A DNA stretch of 19,091 nt from an uncultured Erysipelotrichaceae bacterium. Lineage in GTDB: Bacteria; Bacillota_I; Bacilli_A; Erysipelotrichales; Erysipelotrichaceae. A program made the translations under genes and the position numbers. Shown piece by piece: positions 1-8,031 of the stretch. The stretch is from the NCBI GenBank assembly GCA_902782955.1, contig CACZPD010000186.1:1-19091 (forward strand), read 5' to 3'. Each line of letters opens with the position of its first letter. The stretch's first letter is position 1. The notes beneath the pieces were generated by a model. That model was not told where the DNA came from. It made no database searches and worked only from the letters and a program-made list of their open reading frames with translations.

Positions 1-56
1 ATAATCTTCCCGAACATGAAGTCATCCTGTATCGTCAGTTCGTCATATGATTTCAT
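1..56 (-). CDS. Rpn family recombination-promoting nuclease / PD-(D/E)XK transposase-like protein, N-terminal fragment
   Basis: Only the first 18 codons lie in the window; the gene continues past base 1. The ATG at 56-54 follows an AGGAGG Shine-Dalgarno at about 63-68. The visible peptide reads MKSYDELTIQDDFMFGKI. A short 'LTIQDDFMFGK' opening is the hallmark start of the Rpn / PD-(D/E)XK nuclease family transposase proteins (PF12784 type), which are common and often multicopy in gut Bacillota. Known members act as DNA endonucleases that can promote RecA-independent recombination. The catalytic core is outside the window, so it cannot be judged whether this copy is intact. The gene lies 68 bases beyond the addA stop codon on the same strand, with a hairpin terminator between, so it is probably a separate unit. 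Identification rests on a short but characteristic motif. Confidence 0.7.
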   Translation of the reverse strand, partial: MKSYDELTIQDDFMFGKI

Positions 57-100
57 CCTCGTTCCTCCTGCTTTCTCTATTCGCAGGACAGAAGGAATAT

Positions 101-125
101 AAAAAATCAGGAATTTCCTGATTTT
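101..125 (-). terminator. Intrinsic terminator of the addBA operon
   Basis: A perfect inverted repeat (AAAATCAGGAA at 103-113 and its complement at 115-125) is followed on the minus strand by a T-run. The stem is AT-rich at its base and its outermost base overlaps the addA TGA stop codon (127-125). Position and tail fit a rho-independent terminator, though the stem has only a few GC pairs. Confidence 0.65.
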
Positions 126-3100
126 CAGTGAACCGGTATTCCGATAAATGAATCCAGATACAGGCTGTAAATGTAAACAGAGATGTTCTTTCCGGGGTAC
201 ATGGTCTGAGCCGCGGATCTGTACATCTGAAGCTGGTCTGTATAGCGGTCCAGAAGGGTCTGCTGTTCCGCATGATCAGTCTTGAAATCGATCAGGATCA
301 CACTGTCTTCTCCGACAGCGATAAAATCCACGATACCCGAGACCTGGGTATGGTCTTTCACGATGTAGAAGGGATATTCCTTGTGAATATCCATGTGCAG
401 GGCCTGACGGTAAATATCACTTTGCGCAAAAGCAAGAAGATGTGATTTCTCATTATCTGTAAGATCATACGGTTCCAGGTCTTCTTCGGTCCATACCGTA
501 TCCGGCAGATGTTCGATCACACTGTGCATCCGTGTACCGTAATCTGTTCCCGCAGACTGCGCTTTCAGATTCAGATCCGGGAGACCTCTCAGTTCTGAGG
601 AACTCGGTGTGATGACCGGTTCATAGCGGGTGACAGGTATGGTGAATGAAGGCAGTTCTCTGGTCTCAGCGGCCGGCGGGATCGCGGGAAGGCCGATCTG
701 TTCATACTCGGGATATTCGATATGGAAAAGGGGACCTTCCTGCAGAACAGGGAGGATCATCCCGCTCGTTCCTTTTCTTGTGTTCATGAGAACCATATCC
801 GCTACTGCAGGCAGGAAATCTTTTTTGATATGATCAACGATAAACAGACGGTCTGCGGCCCTTGTGACAGCGACGTAGAGAAGCCGGATGCTTTCCTCAA
901 GATCGGCTTTGTTTACGGCATATTCCACAGCGATGCGGTGGATCAGCGGCCGTTTCACGCTGGTCATTTCATCGATAAAATACATACCGAGCTTCAGGCT
1001 GTCGTCGATCATGACAGGTTCTTTTTTGCTCTGAAGGCTGTTGCGGGAAGTACTCCACAGGAAGACGATGGGATACTGCAGACCTTTGGAATGATGGATG
1101 GTCGTAACCCCGACAACATCATCGTCCTTTCCGATGGACATGGCTTCACTGGATTTCTCGTCTTTTACTGCTTCAATGTTCTCAATAAATGTAAAGAGAT
1201 CCGTATAGTTTGCCTGCACGGTCTTTTCAAACAGGAAATCAAAGTTGGCTTTCTGGGCGTGATCCAGTTTGTTGAAAAACTGATTGAGATCCGCGATGGC
1301 CGCAAGAAAATCGACAGGCGAACCGGATAAGGCGGTTTCGCGGAGATATGCGATATCCCTGTATACTTCCGGGTGTTCCTGAAGGACACCGTTTTTCAGG
1401 GAACCGTGCCGGATCTTCATCTGCGCGATCTCTTCGTCGGAGAAATTGTACAGTTCTGAAGTAAGCACAGAGAGGAGTGAGATCATATCATCCGGATACA
1501 GGATGCATTTCGCGGCGGATAAAACTGTCTGGCAGAGAGGGGAACGGTAGAAACCGGTTCTGGCATCGATGTCATACGGTATGCCGCACCGTGAAAAAAC
1601 GTTTTTGAGCCAGGCTTTATCCTGATGACTTCGCAGCAGGACCGCAAAATCCCGGTAACGGAGTTCCGGATTTTCCTGTTTCATGCGGATGATCCTGGAC
1701 GCGATCCATTCCGCCTTTGCCTGCTTTGCGCCGATGCTTTCCTCTTCGCTGTCTTCTTCGGTTTCCCTGTCCTGCAGGACAGCGAAAACAACAGGAACCG
1801 GAGGCTCGTCCTGACGCTGCGCGCCGATGGAAACGACATCTTCATCCCGGTAATGATCTTCAAATTCATCGATATTCATGATCTTTCCGAACAGCAGGTT
1901 GGAAAAATCCACGATACTCTTTTTGGAACGGTAATTATGCTGCAGGGTAATATGGCAGGCACCTTCCTCGTGCATCAGGTCACGCATCAGAGATGGTTTT
2001 GCCTGACGGAATCCATAGATCGACTGTTTGACATCGCCGACTCGGAAAATGTTGTTTCCGCGGGATATTGAACGGATGATGGCATCCTGCAGGATACTGG
2101 TATCCTGGAATTCATCGACCATGATCTCATCGAATGAATCACGTATCATGCCGGCGACCAGCCCGTTTTCCTTCTGCAGGATATCCCAGGCAAAACGTTC
2201 CATATCACCGAAATCCATACATGTATTTTTCCGCTTAACATTCTGAAAAGCATGGAATGTATCCCGGGCGAGCCGGATCAGGAGAACTGCCGCATCTGAG
2301 ACGGCGTTCGCGTCCCTGACCCATACAGTCTCGTCATAACAGATCTCCAGCATTGCCTTGATCTTATCTTCATATTTTTTCCGCGCGGCCTTGTATGTTT
2401 CGTCTTTGCCGGCAGAGGTCTTTATGACAGCGAGGGATTTCAGTGCATCACAGTACCGGACATATTCGTGATCCTGCAGATGCTTAATACAGGTCTGAAT
2501 GCGGTTCATCGCGTATGCCAGGGCATCGGTATTGACCTTTTCATCCGTACTTCCGCTTTCCATCATCTGCGCGGCAAGCGCGGAAAGTTCACGGCATCCT
2601 AGAAGCAGATAGCTGAAGAATGCGTCCAGAATGGGCTCCGGGAATGATGAGAAGGAACGGACTTTGCCATAAAAGGATCCCGCTTCCGCATACCATTCAT
2701 CCGGATTCACGGAAGCCTGGGCGAAATTGTTGATGGACTTGACGGAACTGAATAATGCCGAGAAATCTTCGCTGCGGAAGCTCAGCAGGCGGAGAAGACG
2801 GAACATGGTTTCCGGATCGTTATCGATATATGTCTGCACTGTATCTCCGAAAGCATTCTGCAGGAAGATCTCCCGCGTTCCTTCATCCAGTACGGAACGG
2901 GCAATGGCAGGATCGAGGCCGATCACATTGCAGTATTTCTGAATGATGGAAAGGCAGTAGGAATCGATCGTTGTAATAGAAGCGTTTTCCAACGCGATGA
3001 TCTGGTGGTTCAGCCAGTCTTTCGCATCCGGATCCGTTTCTTCCTGAAATCTTTTATTAAGTTCTTCGGCAAGCCGCTTTTTCATTTCTCCCGCTGCTGC

Positions 3101-3277
3101 CTCGGTAAATGTCAGTGCGAGGATCCGTTCCAGGGGAATGTTGTCTTCGGTGCATCGTTTGAGCAGACGGGATACAAGTACTCTGGTCTTTCCCGCGCCG
3201 GCAGATGCGCTGACGAGGATGTTTGTGCCTGTACGGCGGACAGCCTCTTTCTGCTGAGGATCAAAATTCATTGTCAT
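125..3277 (-). CDS. addA: ATP-dependent helicase/nuclease subunit A (AddA)
   Basis: AddA is the 3'-5' helicase and 3'-strand nuclease of the AddAB double-strand-break resection complex. The 1050-residue product carries the UvrD-type helicase motifs in order: Walker A SASAGAGKT (23-31), LALTFTEAAAGEM (53-65), Walker B VDEFQDTS (387-394), GDVKQSIYGFR (414-424), TTIHHSKGLQYP (725-736) and LLYVAVTRA (799-807). The C-terminal RecB-type nuclease domain has GTRMHSVIEH (914-923), GIVDF (Asp984), LIDFKTD (Asp997, Lys999) and Gln1015...Tyr1019, so both helicase and nuclease look intact. It is shorter than B. subtilis AddA (about 1230 aa). The ATG at 3277 follows AGGAGGA at 3290-3284 and shares ATGA with the addB stop codon, which indicates translational coupling. 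A second in-frame ATG lies two codons later, with a less favourable 12-base spacing. Confidence 0.97.
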   Translation of the reverse strand: MTMNFDPQQKEAVRRTGTNILVSASAGAGKTRVLVSRLLKRCTEDNIPLERILALTFTEAAAGEMKKRLAEELNKRFQEETDPDAKDWLNHQIIALENASITTIDSYCLSIIQKYCNVIGLDPAIARSVLDEGTREIFLQNAFGDTVQTYIDNDPETMFRLLRLLSFRSEDFSALFSSVKSINNFAQASVNPDEWYAEAGSFYGKVRSFSSFPEPILDAFFSYLLLGCRELSALAAQMMESGSTDEKVNTDALAYAMNRIQTCIKHLQDHEYVRYCDALKSLAVIKTSAGKDETYKAARKKYEDKIKAMLEICYDETVWVRDANAVSDAAVLLIRLARDTFHAFQNVKRKNTCMDFGDMERFAWDILQKENGLVAGMIRDSFDEIMVDEFQDTSILQDAIIRSISRGNNIFRVGDVKQSIYGFRQAKPSLMRDLMHEEGACHITLQHNYRSKKSIVDFSNLLFGKIMNIDEFEDHYRDEDVVSIGAQRQDEPPVPVVFAVLQDRETEEDSEEESIGAKQAKAEWIASRIIRMKQENPELRYRDFAVLLRSHQDKAWLKNVFSRCGIPYDIDARTGFYRSPLCQTVLSAAKCILYPDDMISLLSVLTSELYNFSDEEIAQMKIRHGSLKNGVLQEHPEVYRDIAYLRETALSGSPVDFLAAIADLNQFFNKLDHAQKANFDFLFEKTVQANYTDLFTFIENIEAVKDEKSSEAMSIGKDDDVVGVTTIHHSKGLQYPIVFLWSTSRNSLQSKKEPVMIDDSLKLGMYFIDEMTSVKRPLIHRIAVEYAVNKADLEESIRLLYVAVTRAADRLFIVDHIKKDFLPAVADMVLMNTRKGTSGMILPVLQEGPLFHIEYPEYEQIGLPAIPPAAETRELPSFTIPVTRYEPVITPSSSELRGLPDLNLKAQSAGTDYGTRMHSVIEHLPDTVWTEEDLEPYDLTDNEKSHLLAFAQSDIYRQALHMDIHKEYPFYIVKDHTQVSGIVDFIAVGEDSVILIDFKTDHAEQQTLLDRYTDQLQMYRSAAQTMYPGKNISVYIYSLYLDSFIGIPVH

Positions 3278-5820
3278 TTCCTGTCCTCCTTATCTGCTTT
3301 GAGGGAAATATCTTTCATCACGACAGGTTCTTTCCTGACCTGTTCCCCCTGGAATCTGCATACCGGATAATAATCGCAGTACATGCAGGCATTCTGCGCC
3401 GGTTCCAGAGGAATATCGCCGTCCAGCAGGTGTTCCAGGAAGTACGCATAAACTTCCAGGATACATGTCCTGATCTTTTCAAAGTCATATTTTGTTTTAT
3501 ATCCCGTAATGGTTTCGTTTTCGTCATCCGGACTCTCGGTCATTGTCCATCCGGTGAGTCTTCTTTCTTTGAGCATATCGGCCAGATCACCTTCCGGTGT
3601 ATGGAAAAGCTCAGTCAGCTCTTTTTCGGGGGCGGACCGCTTTCCGGCACTGAGATGATATGGCTTTTCATCGACAGCTGTTTCCTTAAGAGAATAGTAA
3701 TAGGCACCGGAAGGAACGGCGCGGTTCATTTCCGAATAGATGATCAGATACGTCAGCAGCTGGAGTTTCAGCCCTGCCTTGATATCTTTTTCAGAAAGCT
3801 TTTTTTCCGAAGATTTGTAATCCAGGATTCGGAAATAATCATGGTATGCATCGACCCTGTCAATGATCCCGTGCAGGCTGAGTCCTTTAATGATCTCGGT
3901 GTCAAACCTGTATTCCGCTTCCTTCTGCGCAAAGCAGGTGGATTTCTCAATTTCTTCAAGGATAAGAAGGGCATTCCGCAATGATCTTTCCAGCCGCATG
4001 CCGCACATCCGGATCAAAGCTTCCTGCGCCGGATTTACTTCGGTCAGATTTTTCAGATACGGGGCCGTGAAGGCAGGAATATCATCAGCGGTCAGGCCGT
4101 CTTTAAAATGGTGTTCCATGAAAGCGTGCTGGATATCCCCGAGAGATCTCGCGTCCATTGCCGGTATCTCATCAATGCGGACCTTGAGCCCCCGCTGGAT
4201 GAAATAGGAATACGGACAGCTGAAATACCGTTCGATGGAGCTGACAGAGCCGGAAGCTGTTCCTTTGCGGCTAAACAATTCCCGGGCAGTATCAGCGGAA
4301 AGAACATGACGGATATTCCGCTTTTCCTTATGTTCGATCAGATCCCATTTCTGTATCGTCTCTTTCAGCCGGTTTTCGATATCAAAGGAAAGATGGATCT
4401 CCCTCCCCGTATAGTCATTTGTCGGACAGGACCAGATGATCCCGGAGGCGCTGTGCCTGATCCATTCCAGCTGGGAATGATACAGGTCATAACGTTCTTC
4501 AAGCGCAGGATATTTTTCGATCTTGCGGACATATGCTTCATCAAACAGACCGGAGCGGGAACGGAAACCCGGATAATTACGGCCTGAACAGCCGATGACA
4601 TAAGAGACTTCCTTCGGCAGGACAGGATGGGTCAGATCCGTCACGGTGCAGAAATCGACGGAATCATCCGTATAGGAAGCTTCGCTCTGAGCGATCATTT
4701 CCGCAAGCATCAATAAATCCTCTTTTGTGCGGATCTCCGGTGCGCAGGAGATCAGCCGGCTGCGGAGTTTCCGGGCAGCGCTCAGTTCAGCCGGATCGTT
4801 CAGATACGGTGATTTCTGCAGGATCCTGAAAGCTTCCTGCAGGATACCGGCGCAGTCCGTCTGTCCCAGAAGGGAAATGAGGTCCGCATGGATCTCCGCG
4901 AGGAATGCATTATACAGGTTTTCCGGTTCTTCGAATGCCGGGATGTATTTCTCGTAGTCAGTTTCTTTCAGTTTTTCCGATACTGAAACCGGCTGTGTGA
5001 TATCCGTGATCCTCTCGGCAGCGTAGCGAAGCGCGGACGCATCGCATTCCGGTCCAAACGCTTTTTGAATGACCGCGTCCAGATAGGAGGAAGTATCCTG
5101 CAGGACTGCGAGCCTGATCAGGGAAGCGCAGATATTCAGTATATGGACTGTGATCTTCCGGTTGATGCATGCATACGGAATCCCGTATCTTCTGAAAACG
5201 GCGTGGAGCACAGGGAGCTGTTCCGCGGAAGTCAGGATCACATTGCACGGCTTTCCGCGCAGGCAGATATCCTGTGCGGCAGCTTCCAGTTCCTGCCTGG
5301 TATTGAGTGCGAGCCGGACGGATTCCTGTACAGTTTCCGGAAACGAAACAGTCTCTGCGTCCAGCCGGACCATGGCCCGGTAAAGGTGTACATCCTGTAT
5401 GAACATGGGATACATAAGGATATCTTCGTCTTCTTTTCTTTCCGTGAGCGCCTGCGTTTCCGTTTTTTCAGTTGTCAGGACACCGGACAGGATCTTCTTC
5501 AGTTCTGCCTCGGAGGCGTTGTCCGAGGGAAGATCTTCTGCCCGGATGCCGCAGTTCACGCATTCTTCCGCAAATGCCAGGATCTCCTGCAGGAAAGCCG
5601 GGTAACGGAACATCTTCCCGTATACCGGAAACTGTTCCGCATCCTGGTCCAGAACATGCGCGAGCCGGAGGGTCATGACCTGCCTGTCTTCCCTCCGGAT
5701 CTGCAGATACTGCTCCGGTGTCAGCGTCCGGATATCCTGCAGAACGGAGGTATCCTGCTTCAGCGCCAGAGCCCGGAGTATGAATGTTTTCAGATGTTCA
5801 TTGCATAAAATCGTTTTCAT
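3274..5820 (-). CDS. addB: ATP-dependent helicase/deoxyribonuclease subunit B (AddB/RexB type)
   Basis: AddB is the partner of AddA; in known complexes it cuts the 5' strand and recognises Chi. The 848-residue product has the C-terminal nuclease signature GIIDRVD (651-657), ILDYKSS (665-671; Asp667, Lys669) and Gln687...Tyr691. It also has the four cysteines of the AddB iron-sulfur staple: Cys535 in YFSCPYSYF, then Cys812-x2-Cys815-x5-Cys821. The N terminus contains no Walker A loop, unlike B. subtilis AddB, so it resembles RexB-type subunits that do not bind ATP there. It is much shorter than B. subtilis AddB (about 1166 aa). The gene is first in the operon and overlaps addA by 4 bases. No clear Shine-Dalgarno precedes the ATG at 5820, so the exact start is less certain than the identity. 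Confidence 0.94.
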   Translation of the reverse strand: MKTILCNEHLKTFILRALALKQDTSVLQDIRTLTPEQYLQIRREDRQVMTLRLAHVLDQDAEQFPVYGKMFRYPAFLQEILAFAEECVNCGIRAEDLPSDNASEAELKKILSGVLTTEKTETQALTERKEDEDILMYPMFIQDVHLYRAMVRLDAETVSFPETVQESVRLALNTRQELEAAAQDICLRGKPCNVILTSAEQLPVLHAVFRRYGIPYACINRKITVHILNICASLIRLAVLQDTSSYLDAVIQKAFGPECDASALRYAAERITDITQPVSVSEKLKETDYEKYIPAFEEPENLYNAFLAEIHADLISLLGQTDCAGILQEAFRILQKSPYLNDPAELSAARKLRSRLISCAPEIRTKEDLLMLAEMIAQSEASYTDDSVDFCTVTDLTHPVLPKEVSYVIGCSGRNYPGFRSRSGLFDEAYVRKIEKYPALEERYDLYHSQLEWIRHSASGIIWSCPTNDYTGREIHLSFDIENRLKETIQKWDLIEHKEKRNIRHVLSADTARELFSRKGTASGSVSSIERYFSCPYSYFIQRGLKVRIDEIPAMDARSLGDIQHAFMEHHFKDGLTADDIPAFTAPYLKNLTEVNPAQEALIRMCGMRLERSLRNALLILEEIEKSTCFAQKEAEYRFDTEIIKGLSLHGIIDRVDAYHDYFRILDYKSSEKKLSEKDIKAGLKLQLLTYLIIYSEMNRAVPSGAYYYSLKETAVDEKPYHLSAGKRSAPEKELTELFHTPEGDLADMLKERRLTGWTMTESPDDENETITGYKTKYDFEKIRTCILEVYAYFLEHLLDGDIPLEPAQNACMYCDYYPVCRFQGEQVRKEPVVMKDISLKADKEDRK

Positions 5821-5874
5821 AGGTTCAGTTTACCATAAAACATATGCAGAAAAATGCACAGGAAGGTTTCATTG

Positions 5875-5903
5875 ATTATCAGACACACAGACATAAATGT
5901 ATA
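5875..5903 (-). promoter_or_regulatory. Candidate sigma-A promoter for addB-addA
   Basis: On the minus strand TATACA (-35, 5903-5898) and GATAAT (-10, 5880-5875) are separated by exactly 17 bases. That would start transcription near 5868 and leave a leader of about 48 bases before the addB ATG. The -35 matches consensus at four of six positions. The region is very AT-rich, so chance matches are likely and confidence is moderate. Confidence 0.4.
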
Positions 5904-5984
5904 AAAATCAATATCAAAATTATGTGTTTTAACATAAATATTTCATGCTTTGTAAAAAAAGTGACAATGTAAAAATTAAAAGAA

Positions 5985-6013
5985 TTGATTTTTTAAGTGA
6001 ACAAATTTACAAT
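5985..6013 (+). promoter_or_regulatory. Sigma-A promoter for the gene at 6060
   Basis: TTGATT (5985-5990) and TACAAT (6008-6013) are separated by exactly 17 bases, close to consensus at both hexamers. Transcription would start near 6020. That places the longer GTG-initiated reading frame (5997) upstream of the transcript and supports the ATG at 6060 as the true start. Confidence 0.75.
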
Positions 6014-6059
6014 AATTCTCAAGATTGACGAGGTTCATCGGAAGGGATTGTTTAGACAT

Positions 6060-6914
6060 ATGACGATTACAGAAATACTTGGCCCGAAACTCGACAGCCG
6101 TAAAAACGGTACCGACTGCACATTCAACGGATATCTGGAAGACTTCATGGGTCAGTCCTCCGAAGAACTGGAACCGGTTCTGAAAGAAGCGTTTACTGCG
6201 ATTCTCAGCAAATATCCTGATGCAAAGATCTGTGTGGGACTGCGTTCCGGTATCAGCGAAAACGCCATCAGTAATCAGATCATCCGGTATAAGGATATCT
6301 TCAAACTGAAAAACAGGCCTCTGGTCTATCCATATATTCTTTATACTGCCAAAGACGGAACTGAAAAAGCGATGATGGTCGTTCCGTATTCCGAGTTCAG
6401 TTTCATTTACGCGAAAGGACTGTACTACTGCATGACGGAACCGGGAAGCGAATTCATTGACAACAAAAATGATATCGTTGCCGTAACATCAGATGATCCG
6501 GAAGTGATTACTGAAACATTTGACGGGCTCTTTGAAAAGCGCGCAGGCGCGATCCAGAGAAGGCTTGACAGCAAATACTACAGGAATTACGACGAGCTGA
6601 AGGAAAAGGCGATCCGCGCATCCGAGCAGCAGCGTGAAGGGGCAGTGGATGTCCTGACAGCTGTGGAGGACCGCGGCGACATCATCAGCGAATTCGTGGT
6701 GAACTGGTTCCTGCTGAAAAAAGTACTGTATGTGCAGTATATGGTGGACAAGCATCTGCTGAATTCTGTGCATGAAGGAAATATCAAGAAGCAGAGAAAC
6801 CAGGCAAAACTGAATGCGGATGAGGTCCGGTTCATCAGCTACAGCGACATGTGGAGGGCGCGAAAGGAAGAAGCCGAAGAGGCTTCGGCGCCGGATACAG
6901 AGGAAACAGAATGA
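6060..6914 (+). CDS. Uncharacterised protein upstream of the XpaC-AAA-TelA cluster
   Basis: I do not recognise this 284-residue protein. It has no signal peptide, no convincing membrane segment and no nucleotide-binding motif. An N-terminal mixed alpha/beta-looking part (about 1-150) contains NRPLVYPYILYT and the aromatic run SEFSFIYAKGLYYCM. The C-terminal part (about 155-284) looks helical and charged, with RRLDSKYYRNYDELKEK, FVVNWFLLKKVLYVQYMVDK and a Glu/Ala/Thr-rich tail. The frame can be read back to a GTG at 5997, but the promoter at 5985-6013 lies across that extension, so the ATG at 6060 is preferred; GAAGGGA at 6041-6047 is a rather distant Shine-Dalgarno. The gene has its own promoter and terminator, so any link with the following cluster is by proximity only. 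Confidence 0.85.
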   Translation: MTITEILGPKLDSRKNGTDCTFNGYLEDFMGQSSEELEPVLKEAFTAILSKYPDAKICVGLRSGISENAISNQIIRYKDIFKLKNRPLVYPYILYTAKDGTEKAMMVVPYSEFSFIYAKGLYYCMTEPGSEFIDNKNDIVAVTSDDPEVITETFDGLFEKRAGAIQRRLDSKYYRNYDELKEKAIRASEQQREGAVDVLTAVEDRGDIISEFVVNWFLLKKVLYVQYMVDKHLLNSVHEGNIKKQRNQAKLNADEVRFISYSDMWRARKEEAEEASAPDTEETE

Positions 6915-6939
6915 AGCTCCGGCTTCATTTTTTCTTTTT
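6910..6939 (+). terminator. Intrinsic terminator with embedded stop codon
   Basis: The stem AATGAAGC (6910-6917) and GCTTCATT (6922-6929) has a four-base TCCG loop and is followed by a T-rich tail. The TGA stop codon of the upstream gene (6912-6914) lies inside the left arm. Confidence 0.85.
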
Positions 6940-6982
6940 AATAATGAAAGTATTCTTCATATCCGATAGATGTCCGGATATA

Positions 6983-6991
6983 TGTTATAAT
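6983..6991 (+). promoter_or_regulatory. Extended -10 promoter of the XpaC-AAA operon
   Basis: TGTTATAAT is a perfect extended -10 element, with no good -35 at the usual distance (CCGATA at 17 bases). Transcription would start near 6998, right after the upstream GTG at 6997, which supports the ATG at 7021 as the start of the first gene. Confidence 0.65.
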
Positions 6992-7020
6992 CAATCGTGA
7001 ATAAACAAAGAGGTAACAAG

Positions 7021-8031
7021 ATGGCTAGAGGTTCAAATCAGGGAGGCGCTTCGACCTTCTGGTGGATATTTATATTGTTTATGGTCTTCGGCGGCGGGGC
7101 CGTTCTGCCGCTGCTCTTTATCGTAGGCGTTGTAATGGCGATCATGTTCGCGGCTGTCGGACAGAACCGGAAGAATGATACGTACAGCGGTTACGCGTCA
7201 CGGCCCCAGACGACATCTTCCTACCGCCGGACAAGATATACAGCTGCGCAGATGGCAAAGATCAATGTCTATCTGAGAAGATGGTTCCGCTCGCATCAGT
7301 CGCTTTCGATCAGCCGGAACGTGGACCTGCGGATCCGCGGTACGCGTTATGCGTCGCTGGCCAGCCTGGATGTATACCGGGACAATACGTTTATCTGCAC
7401 GCTGAACGATTTCGGAAAACGTTATCCGGATTCCTATGACGAGATCCTTTCAGAACTTGTCAGGCTCTCCGAATCCCAGAATATGAATGATGACGTATTC
7501 GAAGCGGAAGTCACACCGGTGGTAACGGAAGTTAAGAAAGAAGATAAGAAACAGGAAAAACAGGAAGTCAAGACGGAAACGGCACCGCGCAAGACAGCGC
7601 AGAAATACATGGAAGAGATCAGCCGTCTCAATGATGATATTCCGGATGAGAATATCTCCAACGGTCTTTATGAAACCTGCGCCCTCCTGAAACAGATCCA
7701 GACACTGGAAGAACGTTTCCCGAATTCCAGAAACAAACTGGACAAGCTGTATGAATACTATCTGCCGATCCTGATCCGGATCCTGAAGCAGTATGACAAC
7801 CTGCAGGCTGCGCAGACAGATCCTTCCTATGAGGAGACGAAGGCGAAGCTGAACCGTACGCTGACATTGATCAACGACGCGATGAAGACGATCATTTCCA
7901 GCATGACAGATGCGGATTTCATTAATCTTTCGGCAGACATTTCCACACTGGAAGCTGTCCTCCAGAAAGACGGGCTGACAAAAGACAGCCAGATCATGCC
8001 GCGTACATACGGCGGTCAGGGAGAAGACTGA
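7021..8031 (+). CDS. Membrane-anchored XpaC-domain protein (5-bromo-4-chloroindolyl phosphate hydrolysis family)
   Basis: The 336-residue product starts at an ATG preceded by AAGAGG (7008-7013). Residues 14-47 are a long hydrophobic stretch broken by Gly-Gly-Gly and Pro, enough for one long or two short membrane helices. Next comes a Tyr/Arg/Ser-rich linker and a compact region (about 76-150) containing INVYLRRWFR and LNDFGKRYPDSYDEI that I cannot assign. A highly charged Lys/Glu linker (about 165-192) leads to the C-terminal XpaC-like domain (about 193-318), recognised by the pattern 'KLYEYYLPILIRILKQYD'. The family name comes from an early phenotype and is not a proven activity. XpaC-type genes are commonly paired with TelA-family genes, and a TelA homologue is two genes downstream here. 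The stop codon overlaps the next ATG by one base (TGATG). Confidence 0.82.
   Translation: MARGSNQGGASTFWWIFILFMVFGGGAVLPLLFIVGVVMAIMFAAVGQNRKNDTYSGYASRPQTTSSYRRTRYTAAQMAKINVYLRRWFRSHQSLSISRNVDLRIRGTRYASLASLDVYRDNTFICTLNDFGKRYPDSYDEILSELVRLSESQNMNDDVFEAEVTPVVTEVKKEDKKQEKQEVKTETAPRKTAQKYMEEISRLNDDIPDENISNGLYETCALLKQIQTLEERFPNSRNKLDKLYEYYLPILIRILKQYDNLQAAQTDPSYEETKAKLNRTLTLINDAMKTIISSMTDADFINLSADISTLEAVLQKDGLTKDSQIMPRTYGGQGED

Larger units (their letters stand above)
5821..6059. other. AT-rich divergent intergenic region with a small inverted repeat
   Basis: This 239-base stretch separates addB from the rightward gene at 6060. It is markedly richer in A and T than its flanks. It holds the candidate addB promoter (5875-5903), the strong rightward promoter (5985-6013) and an inverted repeat TTATGT-N6-ACATAA at 5920-5937 that could be an operator for either side. 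I see no coding sequence with a ribosome binding site in it. Confidence 0.5.

Noticed and set aside
722..1330. 202-codon open frame antisense to addA
   Set aside because: It lies wholly within addA, which has every helicase and nuclease motif; the antisense product shows no family motif and no ribosome site.
5997..6059. GTG-initiated 21-codon N-terminal extension of the protein at 6060
   Set aside because: The -10 element TACAAT (6008-6013) lies inside it and the expected start of transcription is near 6020, so the extension would not be on the message.
5821..6059. Possible replication origin or integration site in the AT-rich intergenic stretch
   Set aside because: No repeated DnaA-box-like motifs, no direct repeats and no integrase nearby; it is adequately explained as a divergent promoter region.
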